From NCBI GenBank assembly GCA_949130485.1, contig OX422191.1, positions 4,465,754 through 4,529,753 on the forward strand: a DNA stretch of 64,000 bases. Direction: 5' to 3'. The notes under the pieces are model-generated. The model had not been told where the DNA came from, ran no database searches, and saw only the letters and a list, made by a program, of their open reading frames with translations. The position numbers were made by a program, and so were the translations under genes. The stretch comes from Agelas oroides (taxonomy: Eukaryota; Porifera; Demospongiae; Agelasida; Agelasidae). Below, in pieces: positions 31,701 through 40,423 of the stretch (the first letter of the stretch is position 1; each line of letters begins with the position of its first letter).

Positions 31701-34155
31701 AAGGAGGTACTCTATCTGGTGCATGTAGTGCTGCAGACAAGAGAGAAAACAAGCTCAACTCCACAATCTGACTTCCATTTAAAAAATTTCTAGAGGGAAC
31801 AAAAAGTTGTGTGTTAAAATTTTGTAGAGTGGGCAACACTAGCCTCACTCCAAGGCATCACACAGCGTTTGTCACAAAATAAATGGGCACAAAATATATA
31901 TTGCAAAGTTTAGTGTGCACCTCCCTATATTAATGCGCTATGCACAGTTAGTATACAGAGACATACCCAAGAAAACTTTTTACTTTTGGAGATCACTTTT
32001 CCAACTAGTATTAATGACTGTATATATCACTGTAAAAAAGGAAAGGTTGTTTTGACTCAATTTGGTTATCTCAGTTTCCTCTCACTTGTCTGCATTGTTA
32101 AACACAGTGATGTCCCACTGCCTGCTTTAGATTCCAAACAGATTAAGAACTTGATTGGGCTTTCCAGAACATTAGCAAATGTCATGGGAGAATACTTTCC
32201 TAATGAAATTGTCCAATCATGTGGAAAATGGTATGAAACTGAGGTAACCAAAATGGGTTAAAACTACCCACTTTTTCTTACAGTGTACCTGGCATCACAT
32301 TTACTGGTGCTAATTATTCACTTTGAAAGTCACTTGACTTATAAATTCCAAGGTGGGAGGGGGGAGGGGAGAATTCTGGCAAGAGCAGTTTGAATGCCCA
32401 ACAAATTATCTTAACCATACAGAAGTTACAGATAAGATAGTGGTTATTACATCCTGAGGGATGCTGACTCAGATCATTTTATAACCACTGTGCTATGAAT
32501 CATTAACCACTAAACATCTATGAGGGAGTTACCTGCAGTTGTAGGGAACCCTCACAGATGGTCAGTGTATAGTACTTATCCTTTCATGTTGTTTACATCT
32601 GCTGCCTCTTCAGCTTACCTGGCAAATTCCACTGCACAATATGCAGTAGGTGCATGTGGGAGGGCCACAACACAAAAGGGGACATGTCCCATCTAAACCT
32701 TTCCCTATATACACATCCACAACTCAATTGTTGTTATTCATGTGATTGCTCAGCATAAGATAGACCTACAATTCCATGTGTACCAAATCCAATCCCATCA
32801 TCAAATCCAATCCTAGTATATACAGTGAAAACAGAAATGTTGTTGTGACCAAAAGTATGCTATTTCAGTTGAATGTTGGACACAAATATGCTACTGTGAG
32901 TTAGTTGTTTACGATAACTTACTGGTCCCTGAGAGCTATACAAGCAGTGCTCTAAGGAATACACCTCCATACATTTCAAATGTTCATTCATGCAACTAAA
33001 ACAACAAACCTCTGGTCACAACAATATTCCAGAGTGTAGTAAATAAATTCTTGAAGGCCCTCATGTAACCACTATAGCTAGTTAGTTAAATACTACCAGT
33101 GGGTGTGATTAGACCATGGCACAGAGTTCGAGAGTGCTGACAGTGGTCTTGTACTTCATGTGCCGTGTCCAAGAGTTCATACCATTATGAACTGTGGATG
33201 CGTTCGCATTGTACGTATGAATGCGCATACAGCAGAGTACTGGCCTAGTTACCGCATACAGAGTTACCATGCATGTTTTCTAGAAAAGATGGTAGTTAGG
33301 TACATTTGGCTGCTGAAACTTATAACAGTCGGGTTCTGACTGGTAGCAAGGCTGGAGCCAATATTGCGTTTTGTAGGCGATTATCACGTGGATTGCGTAA
33401 TGCCTTAATAAGTGGGGTCATTGTAGCCCAGTTCCTACCTCTGTGCAAGTTCTGACTGCTTCACAAACACTTTCTGAATCTTGGAACGTTTGACAAATTC
33501 TCGAGCGAATAACTCAGCCTATTAGTTTGACCGGATGTCAGTATGTTGCAATTGTGTGTTCTGCAATCTGATTGGACTGCAAAATTTCTGCAGGGGTACA
33601 CAGCGCATACAGGATTGTGACCAGACCCTCGCCGCTATGCGTGGTCTGGCTTCGCCAGCTAACCTTGTCCTTTTGTCCACTTGCAGCTGGAGCGGGTGGT
33701 TTAGCTTTGGTGGTGCTGAGGTACTGCCGTATCTCCTCCGCTCTCCTCCTGTAGTCCATCACCTGGTCCATGGAGGGGGCGAAAACAGGAGCCATGGTAC
33801 ACGCTTGGCTCAGCGCCTCCACCGCTTCGTTGTAGAAAGCCACGGCAACGCTGAAGTTGCCATGCTGATCGTACTGCGTGGCTTTTCGCGCATACTCCAA
33901 GCCATCTTTGTACCGCTGTTCGGCGTACGGAGAAATATCCGTGGTTGGCCCTCGGTTAGCTTGCAGTTGTGGTTTTAGTCTGGTACCTCGGTGCTCGGCA
34001 GCAGGCCTGTAGATGACATACCGAGGCTCTATGCTGATAGTACTGTCGTCATCTTCTGGCAAGTCGATCTTGCTTCCTCCCTTTTCAGCTGACGGCCTCC
34101 TGCACGTCTTGTGCCTGGAGAAATCAGTCTCAGGCTTGCCACAACAGCTTCCCAT
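13960..34155 (-). CDS. CAPN7: Calpain-7-like protein, 22 exons, catalytic dyad lost
   Basis: I assembled this gene from the sequence. Exons from 5' to 3' (plus-strand coordinates): 33664-34155, 31614-31730, 27714-27924, 27140-27380, 26783-27005, 22766-22851, 22333-22426, 21222-21332, 19264-19299, 19086-19188, 18831-18940, 17234-17284, 17050-17143, 16845-16944, 16717-16760, 16548-16639, 16375-16450, 15376-15515, 15180-15242, 14907-15007, 14742-14819, 13960-14101. All introns are GT-AG, phases agree throughout and the sum is 2805 bp, 934 residues. The order is two MIT domains, linker, calpain protease core, then two C2-like/beta-sandwich domains, as in calpain-7, which works with ESCRT-III through its MIT domains. 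Human calpain-7 is about 813 aa; the excess is in the N-terminus and linker. Residues aligned to the catalytic Cys and His are Ser434 and Cys597; Asn617 is kept. So it is probably a pseudoprotease or scaffold. Confidence 0.9.
14267..14652. mobile_element. MITE in the calpain-7 intron (TACCGTAATCTC ends)
   Basis: The left end TACCGTTATCTCTTGAAAATACGCCCA pairs with the right end GTGGGCTTATTTTAGGAGATTACGGTA. The interior repeats the word CGAAAATACGCCC in both orientations. The termini fall on TA, fitting a Tc1/mariner-like non-autonomous element. Confidence 0.65.
15839..16000. mobile_element. Small MITE with perfect 31-bp terminal repeats
   Basis: CAACAATGGATCTTGGACTT... at 15839-15869 is exactly repeated in reverse at 15970-16000. 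The element is 162 bp. An imperfect AGGCAGCATGTG pair lies outside both ends (about 15792 and 16007). Confidence 0.8.
16845..17284 (-). CDS. Exons 12-14: end of the protease core
   Basis: Exon 12 (17234-17284): 'LQLKNPWRHRRWK', keeping the third catalytic residue, Asn617. Exon 13 (17050-17143): 'HWTPELRRALNFGQ'. Exon 14 (16845-16944): 'GVFWIDWKSLQKFYDVIYIN' and 'WRPDMF', matching the end of the calpain-7 protease domain. Confidence 0.9.
18831..18940 (-). CDS. Exon 11: catalytic-histidine site replaced by cysteine
   Basis: The exon reads 'GDALLTVATGSISDAQAERE' then 'GLVDTCVYAVLNVVEIK'. The calpain-7 catalytic His sits in L-V-P-T-H-A-Y-A-V-L; the aligned codon here is TGT, Cys597. Both exon ends are unambiguous (CACTACAG| and AAATAAAG|gtaaaa), in phase with exons 10 and 12. 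Confidence 0.85.
19086..22426 (-). CDS. Exons 7-10: protease core
   Basis: Exon 7 (22333-22426): 'GGKYLVRLNLNGTRRK'. Exon 8 (21222-21332): 'VTIDDRLPMGHHGQPLCSYS' and 'FWISLIEKAYKK', a calpain hallmark. Exon 9 (19264-19299) is only 36 bp: 'VMGGYDFPGSSS'. Exon 10 (19086-19188): 'NIDLHALTGWIPEQITM', very close to calpain-7. Each follows the calpain-7 order without gaps. Confidence 0.9.
21665..21740 (+). ncRNA. tRNA-like head of a SINE (or tRNA pseudogene)
   Basis: The sequence has a good A box (TAGCTCAGTGGTAGAGC) and B box (GGTTCGACTCC). Its D, anticodon (CTGGC/GCCAG) and T (CTGGG/CCCAG) stems pair. The anticodon loop AGCTCAA would give CTC but lacks the invariant T before the anticodon, and the acceptor stem has mismatches. 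The T-rich and unrelated DNA that follows to about 21960 could be a SINE body. It lies in a calpain-7 intron, antisense to the gene. I favour a tRNA-derived SINE over a working tRNA. Confidence 0.55.
22609..22683. repeat. Minisatellite, about 20-bp unit
   Basis: About four units of TCTGGGAATGAGACAGTTGT, with single-base differences. The unit contains CTGGGAA(C/T)GAGAC, a word shared with palindrome arms elsewhere in the window. Confidence 0.75.
22766..22851 (-). CDS. Exon 6: catalytic-cysteine site replaced by serine
   Basis: The exon reads 'GIAGDSSFIASLAVSADYEKR'. Active calpains have Cys directly after the conserved Gly/Ser-Asp pair (calpain-7: S-D-C-S-F). Here the codon is AGT, Ser434. 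The flanking residues are conserved and the splice sites are normal (CTTCAG| and CACCAG|gtctgt), so this is a substitution rather than misalignment. A 3.9 kb intron with two large inverted-repeat elements lies just 5' of it. Confidence 0.85.
23700..24130 (-). mobile_element. Partial copy of the poly-C MITE family
   Basis: In reverse orientation, about 24042-24130 matches the 58.1-58.7 kb element (AGATGCTCTGAGATTGCTTCT and the adjoining GGGGCATGCCCCC block). The borders are unclear. The left side includes G-rich text around 23725-23790. Confidence 0.5.
24217..25208. mobile_element. 992-bp element with two 358-bp inverted arms, TA flanks
   Basis: 24217-24574 and 24851-25208 are reverse complements over 358 bp with few differences. 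Both outer ends are bordered by TA (24215-24216 and 25209-25210), starting GAGTAAGTTAGCAATCATCGG. The 276-bp centre has a further small inverted word (TCTCGAGAACTACTC). Each arm keeps an open frame of about 86 codons (24906-25166 on plus and its mirror). TA flanks suggest a Tc1/mariner-type mobiliser. It lies in the 3.9 kb calpain-7 intron. Confidence 0.85.
25252..25616. mobile_element. MITE ending in (T)ACAGTGGAACC, degenerate copy
   Basis: The right end GAGGTTCCACTGTA is clear; the left end AACAGTAACCCCTCTATAAG is a diverged version. The interior mentions of gaggggttc and cgttaag match copies at 28.5 and 37.6 kb. Confidence 0.5.
25880..26490. mobile_element. 611-bp element with 92-bp terminal repeats and 9-bp target duplication
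   Basis: TAGCCTCGTTCCCAGGCTCT... (25880-25971) is the reverse complement of 26399-26490 along 92 bp. The flanks GGTATGCCT (25871-25879) and GGTAAGCCT (26491-26499) look like a 9-bp target duplication with one mismatch. The outer 22 bases are the arm of the 51-bp palindromes at 39.85, 39.62 and 59.2 kb, so this is a long family member. It lies in a calpain-7 intron. Confidence 0.85.
26783..27380 (-). CDS. Exons 4-5: linker into the protease core
   Basis: Exon 4 (27140-27380) is a linker ending in 'EKFTNKELKVL', which corresponds to the conserved 'YTAEEIEVLR' segment of calpain-7. Exon 5 (26783-27005) carries 'INGVTYPPWNIADLSEF', an acidic insert, then 'LGEWMRPHEI' and 'LISSLTIKQ', immediately before the catalytic-Cys exon. 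Phases 2 and 0 fit both neighbours. Confidence 0.85.
27714..31730 (-). CDS. Exons 2-3: second MIT domain
   Basis: Exon 2 (31614-31730, 39 codons, phase 0 both ends) gives the first helices of MIT2 ('HYMHQIEYLLDMALQDDK', 'AQNLYRCAIQLALE'). Exon 3 (27714-27924) supplies the third helix ('QWLKTITTEALNRFEELK') and then a Pro/Glu/Gln-rich linker ending at AGCAGAG|gtactc, phase 1. An in-frame TAG forms part of the exon 3 acceptor (TTGTGTAG), which fixes the boundary. The 3.7 kb intron between them carries the 158-bp tandem array and a TIR element. Confidence 0.85.
28533..28963. mobile_element. MITE ending in TATAGTGGAATCCC / GGGTTCCACTGTATA
   Basis: The termini pair imperfectly, and the ends match the 25.3 and 37.6 kb copies. 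It lies in a calpain-7 intron. Confidence 0.5.
29075..29551. repeat. Tandem array, three 158-bp units
   Basis: Units start at 29075, 29233 and 29391 (ACTAAACATCCCCTACAGAT...) and are nearly identical, which suggests recent amplification. Each unit contains the same 60-codon open frame on the plus strand. I recognise no protein in it. It sits in the intron between exons 2 and 3 of the calpain-7-like gene. Confidence 0.9.
29891..30870. mobile_element. 980-bp element with GGGCGAGCGTGAGCGAGC ends
   Basis: GGGCGAGCGTGAGCGAGC at 29891-29908 pairs with GCTTGCTCACGCTCGCCC at 30853-30870 (17 of 18). A short ATT microsatellite lies just inside the left end (about 29946-29963). An open frame at 30110-30337 has no recognisable domain. 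It lies in a calpain-7 intron. Confidence 0.65.
32027..32290. mobile_element. MITE-like element with CACTGTAA ends
   Basis: The left end ATCACTGTAAAAAAGGAAAGG...TGACTCAATTTGG pairs imperfectly over about 40 bases with the right end CAAAATGGGTTAAAACTACCCACTTTTTCTTACAGTG. An open frame crosses it (31986-32261) but I see no domain. A single related end occurs near 44730. It lies in intron 1 of the calpain-7-like gene. Confidence 0.5.
33664..34155 (-). CDS. Exon 1 of the calpain-7-like gene: acylation motif and first MIT domain
   Basis: The ATG at 34155 is the first in its frame and has a favourable context (A at -3, G at +4). The protein opens MGSCCGKP: Gly2 is available for N-myristoylation, and Cys4 and Cys5 for palmitoylation. 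A disordered, charged segment of about 70 residues follows. The MIT domain is at about residues 75-147 ('EQRYKDGLEYARKATQYDQ', 'VAFYNEAVEALSQA', 'YRRRAEEIRQYL'). A PAPAA linker leads to the donor ...GACAAG|gttagc, phase 0. I do not recall a lipid motif at the start of vertebrate calpain-7. Confidence 0.85.
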
Positions 34156-34757
34156 TTTCCACAAAAAACTCTGAAACTGCCGACTTATAGTTTTGCAAGC
34201 CAATTTGTGGAGCGCGCTGTATACTTTCACAAATTTTACGTACGAGAAATTTGATAAGATGCAAATAATATTCAAGGCGATAACCGGGTGTTTCGGTCAC
34301 GCCTCCTGGTGGGGAAGAACTGCGCTCTATGGAGACGGGGGTACACCCAGTTTGAAACGGTTACGTCATCCTATTAAATATTCATAAGAGACTACCGATT
34401 GCCAACGAAGACAAAGCTGTCACCATATTTAGGGGACCTGATAAAAAAAATCAAAGATTGAATGAACTTAAACTCAAGTATGCTGAAATCCAAGAACCAA
34501 GTGACCTTGTTTGTAAACTACAGTTACAATAGTTTCTATGACTTTCATTCTTCCAAAAATATATAATGCAAACAGAAGGTTATGTGCCAAAATATGGCCA
34601 TTATGGAATTTTTGATTTTATATGGGGATTATATATGAACATACCTTTAACAGATATCCACGCAAGTGGTCCACCTATTTATATACTCTACCAATGGAAA
34701 TAATAAATTTGCACTGGTGCTTGCTAAATTTACTTGTCAAAAGTCACTTCAAACTAT

Positions 34758-34991
34758 CAATTGAAGGGCTGAGAAGCATAGTGGTCTAACCCAAAATCAA
34801 GTACTGGAAATTGTATGAATTGTGCAAATATGCAATAAAAAGCGTACATACCATATGAACATGTGGTCAGAAATTTCAAATTCCTAAATGTTCAGCATCT
34901 TCTGAAATGCATTTTAAGAGTATTCCCATGTTAGGGGGGGCTAACTCAACATTTGTGGGTTAGACCACTATGCTTCTCAGCCCTTCAATTG
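34758..34991. mobile_element. 234-bp MITE with perfect 35-bp terminal repeats
   Basis: CAATTGAAGGGCTGAGAAGC... (34758-34792) is exactly the reverse complement of 34957-34991. The interior is AT-rich with no coding signal. It lies 0.6 kb upstream of the calpain-7-like start. Confidence 0.85.
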
Positions 34992-35427
34992 TTCTTCTAA
35001 GGGAAAAATGTATTGCAACATAAAATAACAGCTAATATAGTCTCTTGACAGCTATAAACTTGAGTGGTCCAGGCATTTTCGCACAAGAGACATCAAGTGA
35101 AATCCATCAGTAGCTACCACGGGAGTACTACTATAGGATATTCCTTTTGTGTACCCTGCATCATGCGAAATCAATTCAATTCCAAAAAAAAAAGCACTAG
35201 TTTCATAGTGAAGCTTCAAAAGTCACTTGAACCGAATTGCGCCCAATTTTTGGCACTTAACCCTTTCAAGTCCAAGGCTTTGCAGCACCAACTATTATAG
35301 TCCAGTTTTTATATATCTCAGGTAGATACTTAGTTCTAGCACAACAGATTTGAAATCAGAGCACCTTTGATTTTTCCGTTGGGAGCCCTACCATATTTAA
35401 GAGCAGAGAAAAAAAAGTAGTTGCATT

Positions 35428-35460
35428 CCCTGGCCCTAGCCCTAGCCCTAACCCTTAACC
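35428..35460. repeat. Short degenerate CCCTAG/CCCTAA run
   Basis: About five CCCTAR hexamers similar to the animal telomere repeat, too short and too degenerate to be a telomere. Confidence 0.4.
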
Positions 35461-35794
35461 ATTGGGCCAATAAACCACTTCAGACGGCCACCATACTGTA
35501 TGCAACACCAGCACGACGGATTAAAAAGGTGCACGACAGAATATAAATGCATGTCGGGAGCCCTACCACTGGCGCACACTACTTGCTCATGCATTCTCTC
35601 TTTGTCTGCTCAATTCACTCAATGTATGCTGTCCAGAACTTCTGACATTCCCCTGTGTCCCCTGCTATGTATATATCATAGTGATACTAATGCATTGCAA
35701 ATGTAAAATAGTTCTTTACAGCATTGTATTACCTCTCCTTTTGACATTAGTTGGTTGGAACAATTCAGCCTCAGCTAATATCACGAGATGTGGA

Positions 35795-36465
35795 GAAAGA
35801 CATCGTGTATCAAACAGGTGTGTACATTCATAATCTGATGTTTGTTTTCATTTTGGAGTTGGTGTTCTGAAAATAGTCTAGGTACGGTTGTGATTTTACC
35901 ACTTGTACGTAGCTATCGGTTACTTGTACATAACAAATTTCATCCCTGCAACAGCTAATACATGACCAAACTAGACAAAATGGGTATCAAACAGTTACAT
36001 TTGGTGTGTACATTCATAATCTGATGTTTGTTTTCATTTTGGAGTTGGTGTTCTGAAAATAGTCTATGTACGGTTGTGATTTTACCACTTTTACGTATCG
36101 GTTACTTGTAACTAACAATTTCATCCCTGAAACAGCTATTACTCGACCAAACTAGACAAAATGGGTATCAAACAGTTACATTTGGTGTGTACATTCATAA
36201 TCTGATGTTTGTTTTCATTTTGGAGTGAGTGTTCCAAAAATAGTGTACGTACGGTTGTGATTTTACCACTTGTACGTATCAGTCACTTGTAACTAACAAT
36301 TTCATCCCTGAAACAGCTAGTACTCGACCAAACTAGACAAAATGGGTATCAAACAATTCCATTTGGTGTGTACATTCATATTCTGATGTTTGTATTCATT
36401 TTGGAGTAAGTTTTCTGAGAATAGTGTAGGTACGGTTGTGATTTTACCACTTAATATACATAAGG
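35795..36465. repeat. Tandem array, about four 181-bp units
   Basis: GGTGTGTACATTCATAATCTGATG recurs at about 35819, 36003, 36184 and 36365. Each unit also contains CATCCCTGNAACAGCTA and CAAACTAGACAAAATGGGTATCAAACA. Units differ by several per cent, and the last fades after about 36460. This is a local AT-rich satellite. Confidence 0.85.
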
Positions 36466-36469
36466 GCCA

Positions 36470-37400
36470 CTATAACGTTTCCATCTTTGAAAGAAGACTA
36501 AAAGTACACTAATCACCTTTCATTTGTCAGTATTATAGTAACATCCCACAAAATGAACAGCAAAATTATAGTGAGGTGTTGCTACGACACATATACCCTA
36601 TTTTTAACAGTGAGCAATATAAGATGTATGTTGGACCTTCACCATTGAGACCATATGGATTCTAAGTCTGAAAAAAGATAAGCAACCTTTCTCATGCCAC
36701 TGTACCCTGAGGTGTCACCCACAACTCTCTGGAAGTAGGACACATATAATTGACATTTGAAAATCATCTGTTTTTATCCAGTTACAATCGTTGTAAAATT
36801 CATCTTATCTGTATTATGTAAAAAGATTGCAATGACAAAAATGAACTAGTTTTGCAATAAGTTTCCCATCTCCATTTCATGATGTTGTAAAAAGTATGCA
36901 TTTTATTCTATCCTTCATTCAGACAATGTAAAATTGTGGTATTGGTACATACAAGGATTGCAAACACGATGTAAATATGGAGAGTACAATGATTGTATTT
37001 TTTCCTGTGATCGTATAGCCACTGATAGGAGGAGAAGTATGATTTCATCAATTGCTGGCCATGCAAGAGACCCTGATCTGACATGACAATGTTCGGGATA
37101 GATTTTCAATGTGCTTATGGAACTGTGTTTGTCATTTTTGTACTAGATTACTTTTTAGCAATTATCACGTGTATAGGTCCTGTAGGAGCCCTAGATGATT
37201 TGTTGCACTTTTAGCTATATAGCAAGTCTCATAGGTCCAACTTTGGACCGGCTGCATGTTTTTGCAGGAGACATTAAAATTTGACTGACTGACTATCTTA
37301 GAAGTTATTAAGTGATGTAACTGGAAACATGCAGTTTCAACAGAGTGAACTTAGACTATGCTTATGGAGACGGTGTTTGCGCGATGTTGCGCCCCCCGCG
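36470..37400. other. No gene recognised
   Basis: AT-rich DNA with only short open frames. A C17-18 homopolymer at about 37408-37424 follows. Confidence 0.4.
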
Positions 37401-37622
37401 ATAAGGGTCCCCCCCCCCCCCCCCGGTATAGTGATAGCGGACCCCCAGATCCCAAATGTCTAGCGGTGTGAAGACCCCCTTTAGCGATATGGGGCTCCCC
37501 GAAGACATGGACCTGTTTCTAAAACAAGGGAAACTCAATCCTAGACTTCGTACATTTGAGCGGGCCGCGCGAGTAAGCCTTGGGTGTTATAAAAGCAAAA
37601 TTAATGCACAGTGTAAAAAGTA

Positions 37623-37867
37623 CCTACAGTGGAACCGCGCTTAACGGACACCCCTCAACAGCGGACAATTCTGAAAGTCCTGAGCGTTTCTCCATAGACT
37701 TCAATACATAAGAACCCCTGAATAGCCGACACCCCGCTACTCTGAAAACGTAGCCACAGTGTGTTCAACAGTCCGATTACGCAATGCCACGTTTACAGGA
37801 AATATAGGGACACCTCGCTGTGATTGTTGGTACCAGTAGTGTCCGCTGTAGAGGGGTTCCACTGTAG
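37623..37867. mobile_element. 245-bp MITE with TACAGTGGAACC ends
   Basis: TACAGTGGAACC (37623-37634) and GGTTCCACTGTA (37855-37866) are exact inverse ends, TA-bounded as in Tc1/mariner-type elements. It is the best of three copies in the window. Confidence 0.75.
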
Positions 37868-37978
37868 TCGTCTAAATGGCCAAGGATTGCAAGGTGCGAC
37901 GAAAACAAATATAGGCTATTTTATAGCGACCTTCACGACCACGTTAAGGTGGCGGCGGAAGTCACTCGGCAGAGGTTC

Positions 37979-39409
37979 AATAACGAAAACATAAACCTGG
38001 GTTACAGTCAGGACCAGTGTTACTCAGCCTAGTTTCAGGGTTAGGGTACCGGTTTGGTTTAGGGCAATCTTGCTTTGCCTAATAATATATTTTAAAAAAG
38101 GGTTTTAGTAGCTTATTAATATATTCATGACCCAAAATTGCCACTCGATGGGACGCATCTACATCAGAGAGTCGGTAGACTCTCTATGTAGGGATGGCGC
38201 CGACGCGCAATATATGCTATACTTAAGCAAAAGCCGTATAACTTCACCACAAACACGCTAAAAGCTTATTTAAAGCGCCCAGGTTCCTCATTGAGTACCT
38301 TTGTGATCAGCAAGACTCATATAAGTGGCCAAAAGCCACGTGGAAGACAGCTAAACGCAAAAGTGTGCGGTAGCAAAAGTGCCATTTTTCGTATTCTTTC
38401 TTTCTTTCTTGTTAAGGTGGCAGGGAACCCTGTGCTGTGTTTTCAAGGTCAACAAGCCTGGAATCCAAGCTGATAGAATTCATTGTCTTTGTAAACGTTT
38501 AGCGCACAGTCCGCTTTGGGAGTCTTCATCCGTTCACTGTCCGTAAAATTGGGGATTTTCCCCATTTCCTGTCGGCATTGACATCCAATAATCAGTTTAT
38601 AATTAAGTTAGTTAAGATGTGGCCTGGCGGAACCCCTCATGTGGTGGTCGGAACTTTGAAGATAAGCTTCAATGAGATCGACTTAAAAAAAAAAGGAGTT
38701 TAGTAGAGTGCTGTAGTGTCAGTAGCTGGAGTAGTGCGAAGTGCCTGCTTGTGAAAGCAAGCTTGTGTCTAGATACAGCAGAAAGGCCACAGTGGCCAAG
38801 ACTGTACTCATTGGGCAGGCCCAGGTCTTGCGATCGTATGCCAAGCCTAGTAGATGATCGTGGCCCGGTGCTTCGAGTGCTTGCCTGGGCTTTAACTAGA
38901 ATGCGCAAAATATCGTTGCCTGGTACTACGCTGGCAGTAGACAAGAAAGCTGAACAGTGGTTCATTGGTGTGTGGAACAGAGCCATGAGTTGTTTAGCGA
39001 CATAAGGGGGAGAGGTGGGGCTAGTAATGCTTGCTTCCACTCGTGAATGAGCCCCTCCCGTAGACAAGCAGTGAATTTTTTGAAATGTGCATTCATTTTG
39101 GTGTAGTCAAAGTTGTCCATTCCAAGAGTAGCGACAAACATGATTCTAGCCCGACTTTGAGAGTAGCTCTGGACAAAAGCTGGAACAGACTGATTTGAGA
39201 TACATTGGTGGTTAGGATGCTACCTACAGTGAGCATGTAGATGCGTCCATCAAGTGGCAATTTTGGGTTCATGAATATATTAATGAGCTACTCAAACCCT
39301 TTTTAAAATTAGGCAAAGCAAGATTGCCCTAAAGCAAACCCTAACCCTGAAACTAGGAGTAACCCTGGTCCTGACTGTAACCCATGTTTATGTTCAAGTT
39401 TTCGTTACT
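37979..39409. repeat. Inverted repeat pair A, arms of about 180-190 bp
   Basis: About 37979-38168 (AATAACGAAAACATAAACCTGG... to CATCTACAT) pairs with about 39234-39409. Both arms contain TTTCAGGGTTAGGG and GGGCAATCTTGCTTTGCCTAA. The interior is the left arm of pair B. Confidence 0.75.
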
Positions 39410-39620
39410 GAGTCGGCGGCCGAAAGACTTCACAACAGTTTAAGTATTCACCGTCATTTTAGCACGAAACTGATGCTTATCAGAGCACGGAGCTCTACGA
39501 CCACTCAGCGTCTTCATAGCTTCAAATTCACCCTGGTCAATAAAAGACATTCACAACACTCTGTGGTTGCTGTCCGTTGCGAAGGACGCCATTTTCTAAT
39601 TTTGTACGCATGCCCACATG

Positions 39621-39672
39621 TAGTCTCGTTCCCAGGCCAAATAGCGCGTTCGTTGGTCTGGGAACGAGACTA
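39621..39672. mobile_element. 52-bp palindrome TAGTCTCGTTCCCAGGCC...
   Basis: The arms TAGTCTCGTTCCCAG and CTGGGAACGAGACTA enclose about 22 bases. It belongs to the TAGCCTCG family; no clear target duplication is visible. Confidence 0.7.
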
Positions 39673-39853
39673 GTGCACCAGCGAAATCACGGGTTGACCA
39701 CGCGCACAGCTGGCACGGTCGCTTCCCGTAGTAGTGGGTAAGATTTATGAACACCACATAGGTAAGGTGCTGCATTCATGTGCAGCTGCCAACTTATAGC
39801 TACACTAAATAAAGTAGCTACTTACCGCTTTAGTAAACTGCGATGCTATGATG

Positions 39854-39904
39854 TAGCCTCGTTCCCAGGCTCTCCTTAGCGGGGAGAGCCTGGGAACGAG
39901 GCTA
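39854..39904. mobile_element. 51-bp palindrome with perfect 9-bp target duplication
   Basis: TAGCCTCGTTCCCAGGCTCTCC and its exact reverse complement are separated by seven bases. GCTATGATG is present on both sides (39845-39853, 39905-39913). This is the clearest minimal member of the family. Confidence 0.9.
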
Positions 39905-40173
39905 GCTATGATGGACAGTTGTCAAAATAGTAAGTTTCTGTGCTGCAGCTGGTCAGTCATCATGTGATCGAAATTCAGGAGATTGGTTTCAAAAAGTTTG
40001 GTACGGAGCTCCGGAGAGTGGTTGGCCTTCATCAGATTCTAGCTGGCAATTTATTACATGCTTGGAACCACTACTAAATTGTCAATGCCGTTTTTAAGTT
40101 CTGGGGTTGTGGTATTCTTCTTAGGCTTAGGTCTAACTGTAACTGAGATTAACATTAAAAAAAAGTACAGAAA

Positions 40174-40423
40174 CGACTTAAAAAACGTAAAAAGATGTAG
40201 GGATGGCATGCCAAAAAGTATGCGAACAAGATAGGGATGATATAATAGTGAAGGTAAATATACAAAGCCTCAACCCTGCATCGTTTTCACACCAGTTTGC
40301 AACTGTAATGTAAAAAGATGTAGGGATCGGGCTTTGTAAATTTACCTTCACTATTATATCATCCCTATCTTGTTCGCATACTTTTTGGCATGCCATCCCT
40401 ACATTTTTAATGTTTTTTAAGTC
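40174..40423. mobile_element. 250-bp MITE with about 95-bp arms (ATGTAGGGATGG family)
   Basis: 40174-40269 pairs with about 40329-40423; each arm carries ATGTAGGGATGGCATGCC and ATAGGGATGATATAATAG. A degenerate single arm is present at about 46510-46575. The element lies between the two arms of pair B. Confidence 0.8.

Noticed and set aside
33535-33978. 147-codon plus-strand ORF
   Set aside because: It is antisense to the MIT exon, whose frame has family motifs and splice sites.
35428-35460. Telomere end
   Set aside because: There are only about five imperfect hexamers, and unique genes lie on both sides.
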